Below are positions 37,758-49,334 of a stretch of 64,000 nucleotides of DNA, one piece after another. Origin of the DNA: Latrodectus hesperus (Eukaryota; Arthropoda; Arachnida; Araneae; Theridiidae); contig JAJQOW010000210.1 of assembly GCA_037975125.1 (NCBI GenBank), positions 62,001 through 126,000 of the forward strand, given 5' to 3'. The notes under the pieces were generated by a model, which saw only the letters and a program-made list of their open reading frames with translations, ran no database searches and had not been told where the DNA came from. Positions within the stretch are counted from its first letter, which is position 1, and each line of letters starts with the position of its first letter. A program made the position numbers and the translations under genes.

Positions 37758-40700
37758 ATGGACCGCAACATCAACCAAAATTCAACAACCACCGTATCCA
37801 ATTCAATTAAAAGTATACAACTCAACTCAGGAAAAAACTTGCTAAACTTCTTTCAAATTAACCTACAGCGACGACGTTCGGCACTAACACAACTAATCCA
37901 GCACATAATTGAAACTGAAGTTTCAATAACCTGCATCCAAGAGCCCTACACCTCCAATAATCTCATAAAGGGTTAACCAATTTCCTGGAAAATCATATTT
38001 GATAAATCCGCCACTCACAAGTTCCCCAGATCAGCAACTGTCATTGCAATTCCAATACATCCGATCATCCTATAGAGCCTTGGAAATATTATAGCTATCC
38101 AACTTAATTTCTTACCTCTACCAAAAACTCTAATAAATCTGTATGCCTCGCCATTTGAAAATATCTACACAACACTAGAAATCCTTAATACCCTACTCAT
38201 CACCACCAAATTATTATCACTGAAGATTTAAACGTTAACAATATCCTCTGGAACTATCCTTCAAACAACAGCAGAGGTTAAATCTTGGAACAGTTCCTGG
38301 CATCAAACAACTTATATCTCATCAACGAGCCCAACAGCCCCCCTACTTTCACTTGCCTAGTTGGTTCGGGCTGACCAGATCTAACTCTATGCAACAACCA
38401 GATCTTTCAAATCCTCATTAACTGGCAAGTGCAAGATTCGATATCATGCTCAGACCACAACTACATTTCTTTTAACTACTCAGAACCAAGAGCAATAACT
38501 TTTAACAAAAGATACAATAGCACCAAATACCAAAATGAATTTATCAAACTAATCAAACCTCAGTTATCTTCTCTGCAAAATTACTTACAACCAATATCCT
38601 CAACCAGCAAACTAGATGACTTTTTTGATATTTTAACCCAAACAATCATAGAAACAGCTGAACAATGTTTACCTATCAAGAGTCCTGGAAGAACTTTCAA
38701 GCTAGCATGGTGGACACCAGCCCTACGATCCAAGAAAAACGAAGTAAAAGCATTAAGAAGATTAATGAAATCAGAAACAGACCCCATAGTAAAATCCCAA
38801 CTTCATCAAAATTACAAACAAACATTAGCAACTTACAAAAACGACATTCTCGAGGCAAAACTAAAAAGCTGGACAAACTACTGCTCCAAAGTCAACTTCC
38901 CATATGGAATCTTAACCAAAATAGCAACAGATAAACTTTTCATCCCCAGCCAGTATGATATTCTTAATTCAACTAGCCAATTCAAAAACATCCCGAATAC
39001 CATTTTTAAGAATCTGTTTACCTTCTTCTTCCCAACGAATAACCTCATCAATCAAGACGCATTACAAGACAATCCAATTCTAAATTTTAACTCAGATCCT
39101 CCCTTCACAATCATAGAGCGTAATAGCACAATCAAGAATCTCAGCAAAACAAAAGCACCAGGCCCTGACTGCATTGATAACAAGATGGTTAAACTTATTC
39201 ACTACTTCCGTCCCAAATTCCTGCTAAACTTCTTTAATACCTGCCTCAAGTTTTCCATATTCCCAAAGCAATTTAAAAAGGGCCAAATAGTATTCTTTCT
39301 AAAAAAGAATAAAGATCCGAAAAATCCCGCCTCATACCGCCTCATACCGTCCCATCTAACTCCTTCCCGCAATAGGTAAAGTATATGAAAGACTCATCAT
39401 CAACCGTTTCAAGCATCACTTACTGGTCTCCAACTTCATTCACCCCAGACAATTCTGGTTTCGCTCGAATCTTTTGACGGAATACGCCTTGCAAACAGCA
39501 AAAGCCGTAATCGACAACAACCAAGCCCAAGATCACTATACTATGCTTCTAAGTCTGGACATAACAAAGGCATTCGACTCAATGGCATGGCCTCGACTTA
39601 AAGCTGAGATAGCCAAAACTGCAGCACCAGCCAACATCTTTAAAACTCTCCTCTCCTTTCTGGACAACAGAGAACTTCTAGTGATCCATGGCAGCGGTGT
39701 TCAACACTCTTCAGCTCACAATCTCAACACAAAAGTCGCAAGCAATGATAATTCATAAAAAATCCAGGACTCTAAAATCCAACTCAAAAATAATGCTTAA
39801 TGGCAGCAGCCTAACACATACTAAATCACTCAACTACCTCGGGGTCACAATAGACAATAGGCTTTCCTTCTTACAACACAACCAAAACTTAGGGACAAAA
39901 GTCCTCCCCATCTCCCAAAGAATAGGATGTATGATGGGTCGTGACTATTGATTTCGAGGCAAACTCCTCAAAATCATTTAAACCACCATTATTCAACGGA
40001 TCATCCTCTATGCAGCCTAATTCTGGGCATTCTCTCTATATTACAACACAAAAGATAAAATTACCCTCCAGTCTGCAATGATTCTTCACTCTCCGAATCA
40101 CAAGGACATACCGAACCACGCCATGAATCAGCCTCACTATTCTCTCTGGCACTCCTCCACTCCCCCTCCAACTTAAATACGAAGCTTTGAAGACAGCAAT
40201 CCTCGAACTTAATGAACCAGTGAACATCGATGGAGAAATTCTTCATCCAGATCAAATAGAGGGCAAAGCTCATAAAGATCTGACTAACCCAGGTAAACGC
40301 CATATAGGAATCAAAGTGACAATCAACAAATATTCAATCTTACAGCCTACTCCCAACCACCCCAACTACTACACAGATGGGTCAGAAATAGATGAATCAA
40401 CTGGAGCAGCTTTTGATTTACTAATCAATAACAGCATCATCACTACAAGTAAATTCTTACTAAATCCAAGGAATACAATATTCCAGGCTGAGGCTCTCGC
40501 CATCCTTGAAGCCATAAAGCACGCTTAAACTCCAAATACCCAAAATCATCAATCTGGTCAGACAGCCAATCTACCCTTCTAGCCATCAACAACCCCTTAC
40601 ATCGCTACCCCTTATTCAAATAATTCAATCACTGATAACCGATGCAGCAAATTCATGTAAATTCACCCTCATCTAGACCAGAGCTCACATTGGCATCCAA

Positions 40701-41225
40701 GGCAATGAGCTCGCTGACGCAGCTGCGAAAGAATCAACCAAACTTCCAAAAGATGAAAAATATCACCTCGCATGGTCTCAAGCATCCATAAAACACAACC
40801 TTAAATTTAAAAAATTAGCCTCATGGCAAACCGCATGGACAACAGCACATCAGGGAAGAACAACTAACAAAATAATTCCATAAGTCTCCGAGCCACACCT
40901 ACTGGATAATCCGTATGTAAATTACTTCGTAACAGATCATGCTCCATTCCCAACTGACTTTAAAAAAATAAATTGAACATCTTCATCTCTCTGTCTCTGT
41001 GGCAAAGAAAGCAACCCTTTCCACTACATTACAGAATGCAGCTACACCACACAGCATCATCTCAAATACCCTCAAAACCTTAACTACACCGATTTTCTTC
41101 GATTCTGTCTTCGTTCAGCTCCCCACAAGAAAAAATTAACACTAATCGTTAAACTCCTCACAGATAAAGATCTCGATCTGTGCAAGGACAGGAATCCTCC
41201 TTCTATCAGCTCACCAGACGATTAA
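37758..41225 (+). pseudogene. Non-LTR ORF2 (endonuclease, reverse transcriptase, RNase H), multiply broken
   Basis: The endonuclease start is seen as NFFQINLQRRRSALTQLIQH and CIQEPY (37840-37950); a stop follows at 37974. The frame 38429-39379 opens with the endonuclease end (SCSDHNYISF) and includes KTKAPGPDCIDNKMV, the reverse transcriptase block. Frame 39474-39758 has LSLDITKAFDSMAWPRL, carrying the first catalytic D. The text then jumps to the thumb region (LNYLGVTIDNRLSF, 39825), so the YADD box is deleted. RNase H is seen as YYTDGSEIDESTGAAF and FQAEALAILEAI (40370-40520), then ELADAAAKES (40705-40735). At least five frame breaks; not functional. Confidence 0.8.
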
Positions 41226-41260
41226 TCAGCCTCAGACTTTTAACCTCCTATAGGGACTTC

Positions 41261-41847
41261 ATAACTTAAATGACTGTATTTTCCCTACCAATCACAGAAT
41301 CAAGGACTTTGCGGCCACACAATAGTTTCATTCTCCATTTTTATATAACTTTTCACTGTCTAATTTGCTTATACTTTTTAAACTTCTCCTCTTTAAATAT
41401 TTTTTTAAACTTCAATCATCCATCCTTATGTTGTCATCCCTGCCTGATATAGAACTGTGATGTTTTGCACACTGCGAGATCCAATACAAGGCTTTAAGAT
41501 CCCACCATTGTAAATCCTTCATTTTCAACAGCATGCTAGGTGACAGCTGACAGTTTGGGGACAACCTTTTAACCCCTGGAAGGTGCTGCTTGCTCACGAT
41601 GGTGATGATAGGACTAAACCCGATAACCGATTGATACAGAACGGGGTTCATTCCCATCTCTTATATCTGCATGCTGTCCAGTCACCATTTTGAATTTAAT
41701 GTTCGCGCAGCAGATCATGGAAAGCACACACACATTGCCCATACCTAAGGTGAAACTATTGCTAACGCCCTCTCGTTTTTGTTGTTTTGGTTATATATGT
41801 TTCTAAATTAATATCAAATAATATATCAAAACCTGATGATTTACCTT

Positions 41848-41850
<3 letters not shown>
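41261..41850 (+). other. Possible 3' UTR or other repeat, end of last intron
   Basis: AT-rich text is followed by a GC-richer stretch (41440-41750) with no recognisable protein. It may be the 3' UTR of the preceding non-LTR element or an independent insertion. Confidence 0.35.

Positions 41851-41908
<58 letters not shown>
41851..41908. repeat. (TA)n microsatellite with ATGGTATATA tail
   Basis: About 28 TA units, followed by three short ATGGTATATA units (41908-41936). It lies about 400 bases before the last exon. Confidence 0.9.
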
Positions 41909-41910
<2 letters not shown>

Positions 41911-42322
41911 GGTATATAATGGTATATAATGGTTTTATTTAGTTATTATATATAATCAAAATTTGAAATTTCTGAAACAAAAGATAATATTACATACGTT
42001 GCTCTATTTTGTAACAATTTTAAAATAATGCGAGAATAAAAAATGAAACAATTTATTATTAGTTACCTAAAAAGGAGCTGAAAAAAGAATAAAAACTATG
42101 TTTTCTTTAAATATCTGCAATATTTTAATGAAGTATTAATCAACTATTTTGAACAAAATAGAGAATTTTATGTAAAATTGAAAATTTTGTGGTAGGGATA
42201 ATATTTTTTAACAAATTACTCCATCAATTTAACATAAATTTTTACTAAAAATGAAAAATGTTAATAAATGCTTATATTTTTATAGTGTTTCATTTGTTAA
42301 GCTGTTTCTTTTTAATTTTTAG

Positions 42323-42482
42323 GTGGAGTGAAAAATACGATTTTAGTCGTAGAAAATCATCTTATATTCAAGAAAATCTGAGAAACATCAGCATTTCTGC
42401 AAATTTAGAAAAATTACCTTCATTGAGCAAGATCGAAAATTCTAATCAAGATTCAATTTTGAAAGGCACAACAGTTAAATAA
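42323..42482 (+). CDS. SLC22-like transporter, last exon (C-terminal tail and stop)
   Basis: The acceptor is TTTTTAATTTTTAG. The split Gly codon GG|G leads into WSEKYDFSRRKSSYIQENLR, a polar serine-rich cytoplasmic tail ending ...ILKGTTVK and TAA at 42480-42482. This tail is not conserved in the family, so the call rests on the matching phase, good acceptor, open frame and position. AATAAA signals follow at 42622 and 42811. Confidence 0.75.
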
Positions 42483-42621
42483 AATTGTCAACAGACTAAA
42501 CTCAAAAAAGTAAAAAAAAATGTTCAAGGACTTAGTTTTGCTCTTTTCACTTTAAATATTGATAAAAAGAGTAGAGTTGTAGAATTCATAAGTAGAGGAA
42601 TACAGCATTTTTTCCTGTAAA

Positions 42622-42816
42622 AATAAACATCGTCACCATGGATATTTCTCTTTCATGCAATTTGAGATCAAGTTTGGAATTAGTTCTGATGAGAAATGCA
42701 TTTCGTAATATTTAGTATTATTTTTCAGTCTCATCTTCAATTTTCTATGAACTCATGCAAGCGGAATATATATATAAATTTGAGGGTGAACTGTGTTGCT
42801 TATACCACCGAATAAA
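42622..42816 (+). promoter_or_regulatory. Candidate polyadenylation signals of the SLC22-like gene
   Basis: AATAAA occurs at 42622-42627 and 42811-42816, 140 and 329 bases after the stop codon. Either could be used; AT-rich sequence makes chance matches common. Confidence 0.4.
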
Positions 42817-44084
42817 AAATTACTTCCATTTCAGTTTTAAGCATTTCTTGATAATAAAACTTTTATTTTAGATTTTAGATTATGTTTCTGTGTTATTTGA
42901 TTATAACTATTGTTACAATCTGAATCACGGTAATATTTACTACATTAAAAAAATGAAATTCAGATTCCAACATGTATTAAGTAATATAAAAGTTAGTTAA
43001 AAATCAACCGCATTATAATTATCTAATTTTTTCATTATAATTACATTTATCCAATAGAACTATTTTGTAAATATTTTTCCATGAAGTTTCTGCTGATGAC
43101 TACGAGAATAATTCCAACAAATATTTGTTTGGAAAATTTGAAGTGGAGGACTGAAAACAAAGAAAATATTTATGGAATAGTAATATTTCTATCATGTTAA
43201 AAAATGACTTACTAATTAATTTTAAATAGTCACTAATGCCCCAAATATGACTAGTTTCATAGTACTTGTGTCTTAACGGTATTAGTTTCAAAATATTACT
43301 AGTACCCCACAATATAGCTAAAATTTAGCATATATGAATTAGGTAAAACTGATTACTCGCCATTTCTTCAAATACTCTGCCAATTTATTCTAATAAAATT
43401 TACTACCCACAAATATTCACTACTATCTTAACTATCACCAGTTTCAAAATATCGTTATTATCCTGACCCTTGTAATTCGTTTGAAACTGTTGCCAGTACT
43501 CTGACTGTTTTGTGAATATTGACAGTTATTAGTTTTAAAATGTCGGAAGTGCCATATTAGGTTGCTTAATTAATGCTTAAATATTTACAGAAAAAAACAT
43601 ATGTACAACACAATTACGTATGCACTCGACAAACTAATATACATATTACTTAGAACTCATAACTGTCCCTAATTTCAAATTTTCACCAATATCACAGCTG
43701 TCAGTAGCTTGAATTATCACTAACAAATATTGTGGCACTTAAATTATACATAAACCGACAAAGAATCATGAAGCATGTTTATCCACTTTAAAATTTCATT
43801 AATAAATAATAAATTGATAAATAATTAATTAATGATAATTAAACAGTTAATTTATTAAAAATAATTAATTAGTAATATGAACTTAAGTAAACTAGTTTGA
43901 ATAGGAGAAAATATATTATTCGTAACCAAAATGCATTTATAGTTTTAAAGTTTCCAAATTTATTCTTAAATTATGCGATTACATTATGGATTACAAACAT
44001 AACATTACATACTGAACAGTTAGTTTCCTTTATTTTATGCTTTAATTAAGTTTTTGTTTTCCTTAAATTTCAGAGTTCAGGAGC
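42817..44084. other. Intergenic AT-rich sequence with degenerate repeats
   Basis: No gene. Phrases of the type ATTAGTTTCAAAATATTACTAGT recur loosely at about 43250, 43285, 43437 and 43530, suggesting an old, diverged tandem array. Confidence 0.45.
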
Positions 44085-46240
44085 AAATATGTTGTTGTTA
44101 CATATGGCCAAAAGGAATCCAATCCATCAACATCTGCCCACCCGCAAACAAAAACAAATACACATATATATGAAAATTAAATTATAAATTTATAATAAAA
44201 ATTCTAAAAATTCTAAAATCCAAAATTCTAAAATCTAAAAGTCAAAGTCTAAAAAGTAGTGGGGGAAGCATGAAAGTGTTCAGGACATGCGATCCCTGGC
44301 GATCCAGTAAAGCTTGCAAACATCACCGCTTTGCTGAAATGCAGGGTCAAGTCCCTGACAGACGAAGAGGTGGTCTCTATTCATATTGTCTGTCTTGCAG
44401 ATAAGGCAAAGACTACTAGTCAAGATGCCAATTTTCTTCAGGTGTTCAGCTAGACAGTCTTGGTCAGTGTTCAATCGAAAATTGTCTCTTTACGTGGTCT
44501 GTGACTGAATTTTTTCCAGTCATTTTTAATATTTTCCCATTGTTTGTCTCTGCATTTATTGGACAGATCCTTGTTATAGTTCAGCATGATCCGCTCTCGC
44601 ATACATCTCTTTAGGGAATCCATTGGAACAGCACTCTCCTAAATAGATGATTTAGTGCCTTTCTTGGCTAATAAGTCCGCTCTTTCGTTAACATCAATGT
44701 CCACATGTGATGGTATCCACTGAAACTCTATCACTTTGCCGTTCAAATTGAGCTCTCGTATAATTTGTTTTATTTTACTGACAAGGGAAGATTCAGTGAG
44801 TCGCTGGAGTGCAATTGATTCTATGGCTGATATTGAGTCGACAAGTATGACAGCCTTTTCAAAAGATTCCATAGGGATTGCAGATTGGTCACCGCCAAGA
44901 AGATCTCGTGGACTTCGGAATCAAAATTAGTTAGATGTTTACCAACTGGAGCATGCTGCGAGAACAATCTGCTATAAGCACCAGCACCCGTAGCATTATT
45001 TATCCTAGAACCATCAGTATAAATTCTGAACCATTCTGGCTCGGGGTAATTATTGTCCAACAATGAGAATGTATTCATTTTTAGAAAAAGAATCTAATGT
45101 GTCTTTTTTCCTACTTCCCTCTGTTTTTAAATTATATGGTATTTTCATAAAATTTGAAGGGTTAACCTGTATATTAGATTTTTCAACAGGAACATTTAGA
45201 TTTAGGTCATTCAATATCTCTTCACAACACTCGATTGGAGAGATCTGAATTTTAAGAACACTCGCCTGCCAATTATTTATCCATTTAGTTCGCTGAGATG
45301 CTCTCTCTCATCCTAGCAAAATTATTAACCGCTTGTTTCTTTATCTCAACACCAATTTGAAGATTTGATGTATAGGCTTGGAGAGCCACTATCAGAGTTG
45401 TCTTGACAGCTCCCGTGATTATTCGAAGGGCTTTATTCTGAATTCTCTCCAAGATATCCAAATTAGATTGTGCGGCCAAAATCAGTACCTCACTACCATA
45501 TTTAAGTACTGGTTTTATATACGTTACATATAAGGTTTAGAGTACCTTGGGTGCAGCTCCATTTTGCACCGGCAAGTCTTTTTAAAATAGATAATCTTTT
45601 ATCCACTCTAGTACCAGTGTATTTGATATGTTCCAAGAACTTTAATTTGCTGTCCATTGTAACTCCAAGATATTTTGTCTTCCCACTTTCATTCAACCTG
45701 GATCCATCAATATACAATTCAAAATCAAGTGATGCGTGTCTCAGGGGAAGTAACTGATATAAGGTTTTTGATTTGTTGATTGTCATATGATTATTCATAG
45801 CCCATGATTGGAGTACCCCCAAGGCTTTATTCATAGTATTATCAAGTTTTTGTCTCTGTTTCTGCAGGTTACGATGGTTATTTGTTTCCGTCCATATAAC
45901 CAAATAATCAGCAAACATGCTTACTTGGCAATTCCCAAAATCTTTCAAACTTTTAACTAGATCATTGATATGTAAATTGAAGAGTATGGGACAACACACT
46001 GAACCCTGTGGCAGTCCGAACTTAGACTGCCTGTATTTGGATTCCACATCATTCCAACTAGTCTTGACCCATCTCTGTGCGAGAAATCTTTCAATCCAAC
46101 TCAGCATCAGGAGCAAGTATTTACTTGATGTGTTTGCCACTCTTACGAAGAACAAAACGAATGAAATCTGCAATAGCATTATTTGCAATGAAATACAATT
46201 TACTCTCTGAAAATAACAGTATTCGATATGATTATAAATC
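44085..46240 (-). mobile_element. 5'-truncated non-LTR retrotransposon (RNase H-bearing, Jockey/I-type)
   Basis: Minus-strand order: reverse transcriptase palm (frame 46242-45502), thumb, RNase H (45078-44640), C-terminal cysteine motif (44474-44280), an A/T tail with (TTTTAGAATT)-like repeats (44195-44260), then TAACAACAACA at about 44091-44101. Everything upstream of reverse transcriptase motif B, including ORF1 and the endonuclease, is missing. This is the usual result of incomplete reverse transcription. Confidence 0.75.
44280..46110 (-). pseudogene. Non-LTR ORF2 remnant: reverse transcriptase palm/thumb and RNase H
   Basis: FGLPQGSVCCPILFNLHIND is reverse transcriptase motif 4. VSMFADYLVIW stands where active enzymes have F-x-D-D, so the second catalytic Asp is Tyr. 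KTKYLGVTMDSKLKFLEHI is the thumb. RNase H shows FRIYTDGSRINNATGAGAYS and FQWIPSHVDIDVNERADLLA. C-terminal SLCLICKTDNMNRDHLFVC is the cysteine/histidine motif. Frames change at about 45490, 45280 and 44630. A stop or shift at each, plus the altered active site, makes it inactive. Confidence 0.8.
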
Positions 46241-46522
46241 ATGGTTTACTGATAGTTTTAATAATTATTATAATTTTTAGAGTAGACTGTAACTCACATG
46301 CTAGAATAGTCATTAATGATTTATAATTTAAGCTAATGTTCCATTAACAATTGCAAATGGAGCAATGTGAAAAATTAGAGCATTTTTGAAAAAATATTTA
46401 TATTTTAAAGACAATGCTTACAAAAACTTGATATAACAATCTTTTACTCTTATAAAACAAATGCACTTTAAAAAAAGACTTAATTATATGGATCAACACG
46501 CTTAATTTTGTCCACGAGTCCA

Positions 46523-47090
46523 TCAAACACAATTGGGTAAACATGATTGGTCAGTCACTTTAGGAAATAAAGTTTCATCATGGGAGGGATCTGGTTTGAT
46601 AAACATCTTCATATTTCTCTCCACGGTGATCCTTCCTTCCAGATTTAAAATTGATTCAGTAAAAAACGATGACACCGCTGCCCCTATCATGGTATGTACA
46701 CAACATAGCTTGACAGCAGGAAGGAGGCGATCATGATCATAGGATTGTGTGGGTGGGTGTCCCCGAAACGAGCACCATATCTGCTGTCGGGAAAAATGGG
46801 AATGATTCAGTGATGTTCTAGAATCTAAAAGATGATTGAACTCTGTGGCCACTTTTGCTGCAGTTGTTTGTTTTTCAGTTATTACAATCTGCTTCATTGT
46901 GTGTCAGTCTCTATTCCGTAGCTTCTCTTTTCCTCTATAGTATTGCTTTGCCGAGTTTGTTGTACGGGGTGTATGCTGTCATGGCTGTTTCGACACCATA
47001 CCTCTAAAAATACGTAAAAGTTGAGATGTTTCGTTCCCATTCGCTCAGCTTGAGGGACTCTCATAATTTGGCATGTTTGAAAACTGGGGA
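46523..47090 (-). pseudogene. Tc1-type transposase fragment
   Basis: The minus-strand frame 46897-46523 has EKQTTAAKVATEFNHLLDSR (the DNA-binding part: T-x-A-x-V-x-x-E-F-N), followed after a gap by TMIGAAVSSFFTESILNLEG and RITVERNMKMF. That second block is the Tc1 W-G/A-A-I-S-x-x-G-P-I-x-x-L-x-G-R-I-T-x-E-x-Y segment of the catalytic domain. The piece between, with a catalytic Asp, is largely lost. The upstream stretch to about 47090 may be the disrupted N-terminus. Confidence 0.6.
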
Positions 47091-47254
47091 AGTTCGACAC
47101 TTTACACTTTTGGAACTAAGACAAAAATAGGACTTTAATTACCAGTCCATATTAACATAATATATACATTTCGTCTTGTGAAAAAATCTAGTAGTTATTA
47201 TTATATTTTAGTGCATTAATATGTCAATTTTATTCATAGATGTTATATTTATAG

Positions 47255-47515
47255 TTCATCTATTTCCAGTTGCAAACATGAAGACATGCCTTGGGCGAAC
47301 CCACATAGGGCCCTATGTCTACATTGCTCATAACTATTTTCATGACCGCGGGACTTGAAGTGTGAAGCATATATCCCGGTTTGGTGGTCAGCCTCAATGA
47401 TTAGTTTCCAAACATGCCTGATAGTCAGTTTTATCAACCCATCGAAAAGTCGACGTTACCCAGTTCGAACCTGTGTCTAGTGAGTGCGAAACGCTACCCT
47501 CTACGTCACTTTGCT
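47255..47515 (-). mobile_element. tRNA-derived SINE
   Basis: Minus strand: A box (TGACGTAGAGG, + strand 47498-47508) and B box GGTTCGAACT (+ strand 47462-47471). The body with TTGATAAAACTGACTATCAG and GGGATATATGCTTC resembles the copy at 29772-30045 (TCAATAAACTGAGAATCAAG, GGGACATATGCTTT). More diverged than that pair, but the same layout. Confidence 0.65.
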
Positions 47516-47844
47516 TTCGCATGCTTGTGAAGGAGTTTTAAATTCTGTAATAAGCAGTTAAATATTCTTTTATTTATGTAAACACAATTCAATGAGAAAT
47601 TTTCTTTTTGCCCAATTATCATCACATCAATCGCAATGTTTTATGCAGTATTTACAATCTTTCTGACATTCTCAGAAATCGGAAGTAATTTTTTTACGGA
47701 GTTTGAAACACATCACTAATCTTGAAATAAATTGTTTTCCAGAATAAATACTAGCCATTGAAAGTACTACACCAAGAAGAAGTATGAATAATGTTATTGA
47801 TTGCAATTATTATTATCATCTAGAAAGTTCATGGCGTTAACATG
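47516..47844. other. AT-rich intergenic sequence up to the BEL insertion site
   Basis: No feature seen. It ends with the first copy of the 5-bp target duplication ACATG (47840-47844). Confidence 0.7.
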
Positions 47845-48153
47845 TGTAACAGCCAATCGCCAGAGAGGCGAGTGACGTCACCCATGTGACTGCTTGCGTT
47901 ATTATGTAATCTAAAACCTTTTTTGTTAGTATGCATCCGGCACTCGCCGAGCAATGTTTTGATTTAGTGAAGAAATAAATATATTTGAACTTCTGTTTTT
48001 CAAATTCATTATTGATAATTTCTGTCTTCAATTTAAATATCGCGTAGATATTTCGGCCCATAATTTTATTATGTTACGTTGAAAAGAATTCCATTTTTAT
48101 ACAAGATCGAGAAATCGAATTCGGAATTATTCAAATAAAAACGAAACGTAACA
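47845..48153 (+). repeat. BEL/Pao 5' LTR
   Basis: TG...CA ended, 309 bp. It contains AATAAA at 47974-47979. Same length and, by eye, same sequence as 52362-52670. Confidence 0.95.
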
Positions 48154-48157
48154 TAAG

Positions 48158-48175
48158 TGGCGCCCAACGTGGGGC
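48158..48175 (+). promoter_or_regulatory. Primer-binding site complementary to tRNA-Lys 3' end
   Basis: TGGCGCCCAACGTGGGGC four bases after the 5' LTR. Its complement ends ...CCCCACGTTGGGCGCCA, which is the 3' end of arthropod tRNA-Lys(CUU) with CCA. It primes minus-strand DNA synthesis. Confidence 0.9.
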
Positions 48176-48206
48176 CTGAAGATTGAAATTAAAGTTTTAT
48201 TGAAGA

Positions 48207-49334
48207 ATGGATTTGTTGAAACAGAAACGAAAAGGGCTTCGAGCATCCTTTACAGTCTGCGGGAATAAAATTCAAGAAGAATTCCTGAAACCAGAAGTAG
48301 ATAAGAATGTTATTTCGGTTTTATCCGCGCAGTTAGAAGACAAATTTCAAAGATTAGAAGTTTCTCAACAGGAGGTAGAAAACGAAATTTTAACTTCAAA
48401 AGATGCGGAACGGTTATATGAAGAAGATTTCGTTACAGCAGAAGAATATCGTGATAGATATATTGAACTTTTTGAAAAATGCCGTAAAGTAACTATGAAA
48501 ACGGAAGTCTCTCAAGATACCTCAAATAAGAAACAATTCAAGCTCCCGAAGTTAGAACTAAAGCGATTTTCCGGTGAGACTCGAGAATGGCTTGGTTTTT
48601 GGAGTCAGTTCTCCAAAATTGATTATGATGAGAGAATTCCACCAGAAGACAAGTTCCAGTATTTGCTACAGGCAATAGTGCCAGAATCGAAAGCAGCAAG
48701 ATTAGTAGAAAGCTTCCCGCCAACAGCGGATAACTATCCCAAAGTCATAGAACAGTTACAGGATCGCTTCGGGCGGAGTGATCTACTTGTACAAGTTTAC
48801 GTCAGAGACTTGTTAACTATGGTAATGAGAAATGCCTCTTCAAACCGAACTAAAACGGATTTAGCTGTTCTTTACGATGAACTGGAATCAAAACTGCGCG
48901 CGCTGGACAGCCTAGGAAGAACCCAAGAAAAGTACGGGGACTTTTTAACTCCCCTTGTGGAATCGTGCTTGCCTGAGAGTGTCCTAATAGCTTGGGAAAG
49001 AAATAGAAGTACACTTGACGGAGGAATACGTTCGTTAGAAAATTTGATGTCTTTTCTGAGACAAGAAGTTCAAGGGCAAGAAATGGTTGTGCTCGCCCGT
49101 ACCGGGTTTGGAGCTCCCCGAATCGACAAACACAAGGAATCCCGTGAAGGGAATATTACTACAGCGGCCGCCCTTGTAAGTACATCAGAAGCAGAAAATC
49201 AAGGTAAGAGGAATTTTGATTGTCTTTTTTGCAATAAGAAACACCCCAGCCAAGATTGTTTTGCTGCTAGAAAAATGCATTTTGATCAAAAGATTAAAAT
49301 TCTTAGTCAGAAAGGGCCTGTTACTCCTGTTTGA
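48207..49334 (+). CDS. BEL/Pao gag-like protein (DUF1759), frame ends in zinc knuckle
   Basis: 375 residues starting MDLLKQKRKGLRASFTVCGN, an N-terminal helical region with many charged residues. Residues about 112-270 form the DUF1759 gag domain (LPKLELKRFSGETREWLGFW, FQYLLQAIVPESKAARLVES, VIEQLQDRFG), which forms the particle shell in this superfamily. Residues about 335-350 hold CLFCNKKHPSQDC, a zinc knuckle. The frame then ends at TGA because of a shift at about 49313: the next knuckle (CYSCLRTGHTSKNC) is in the following frame. BEL elements normally have one long ORF, so this is a lesion rather than a designed stop. No convincing slippery heptamer is present. Confidence 0.85.
   Translation: MDLLKQKRKGLRASFTVCGNKIQEEFLKPEVDKNVISVLSAQLEDKFQRLEVSQQEVENEILTSKDAERLYEEDFVTAEEYRDRYIELFEKCRKVTMKTEVSQDTSNKKQFKLPKLELKRFSGETREWLGFWSQFSKIDYDERIPPEDKFQYLLQAIVPESKAARLVESFPPTADNYPKVIEQLQDRFGRSDLLVQVYVRDLLTMVMRNASSNRTKTDLAVLYDELESKLRALDSLGRTQEKYGDFLTPLVESCLPESVLIAWERNRSTLDGGIRSLENLMSFLRQEVQGQEMVVLARTGFGAPRIDKHKESREGNITTAAALVSTSEAENQGKRNFDCLFCNKKHPSQDCFAARKMHFDQKIKILSQKGPVTPV

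Larger units (their letters stand above)
35200..41260 (+). mobile_element. Nearly complete but inactive non-LTR retrotransposon (RNase H-bearing, I/R1-like group)
   Basis: Order on the + strand: AT-rich 5' region, ORF1 with zinc knuckles (about 36770-37752), ORF2 with endonuclease, reverse transcriptase, RNase H and C-terminal cysteine motif (37758-41225). Same orientation as the host gene. The 5' limit is uncertain. The 3' UTR may extend into 41270-41700, where text changes to a GC-richer block (GATATAGAACTGTGATGTTT) that could instead be another repeat. No target duplication was found. Confidence 0.75.
29597..42322 (+). other. Last intron of SLC22-like gene (12.7 kb, transposon-rich)
   Basis: It runs from GTGAGT to the acceptor TTTTTAATTTTTAG. 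It holds a SINE (29772-30045), an RNase H fragment of a non-LTR element (30305-30960), a mariner-like transposase relic (33260-34390), a broken non-LTR element (about 35200-41260) and a TA tract (41851-41908). The final coding exon encodes only the C-terminal tail, so correct splicing across this intron is needed just for that tail. Confidence 0.8.

Noticed and set aside
49300..49334. Programmed ribosomal frameshift between BEL gag and pol
   Set aside because: The 0-frame reads AAA GGG CCT and offers no X-XXY-YYZ heptamer. The shift falls within a zinc knuckle, which a designed gag end would not do, and other frame lesions are present.
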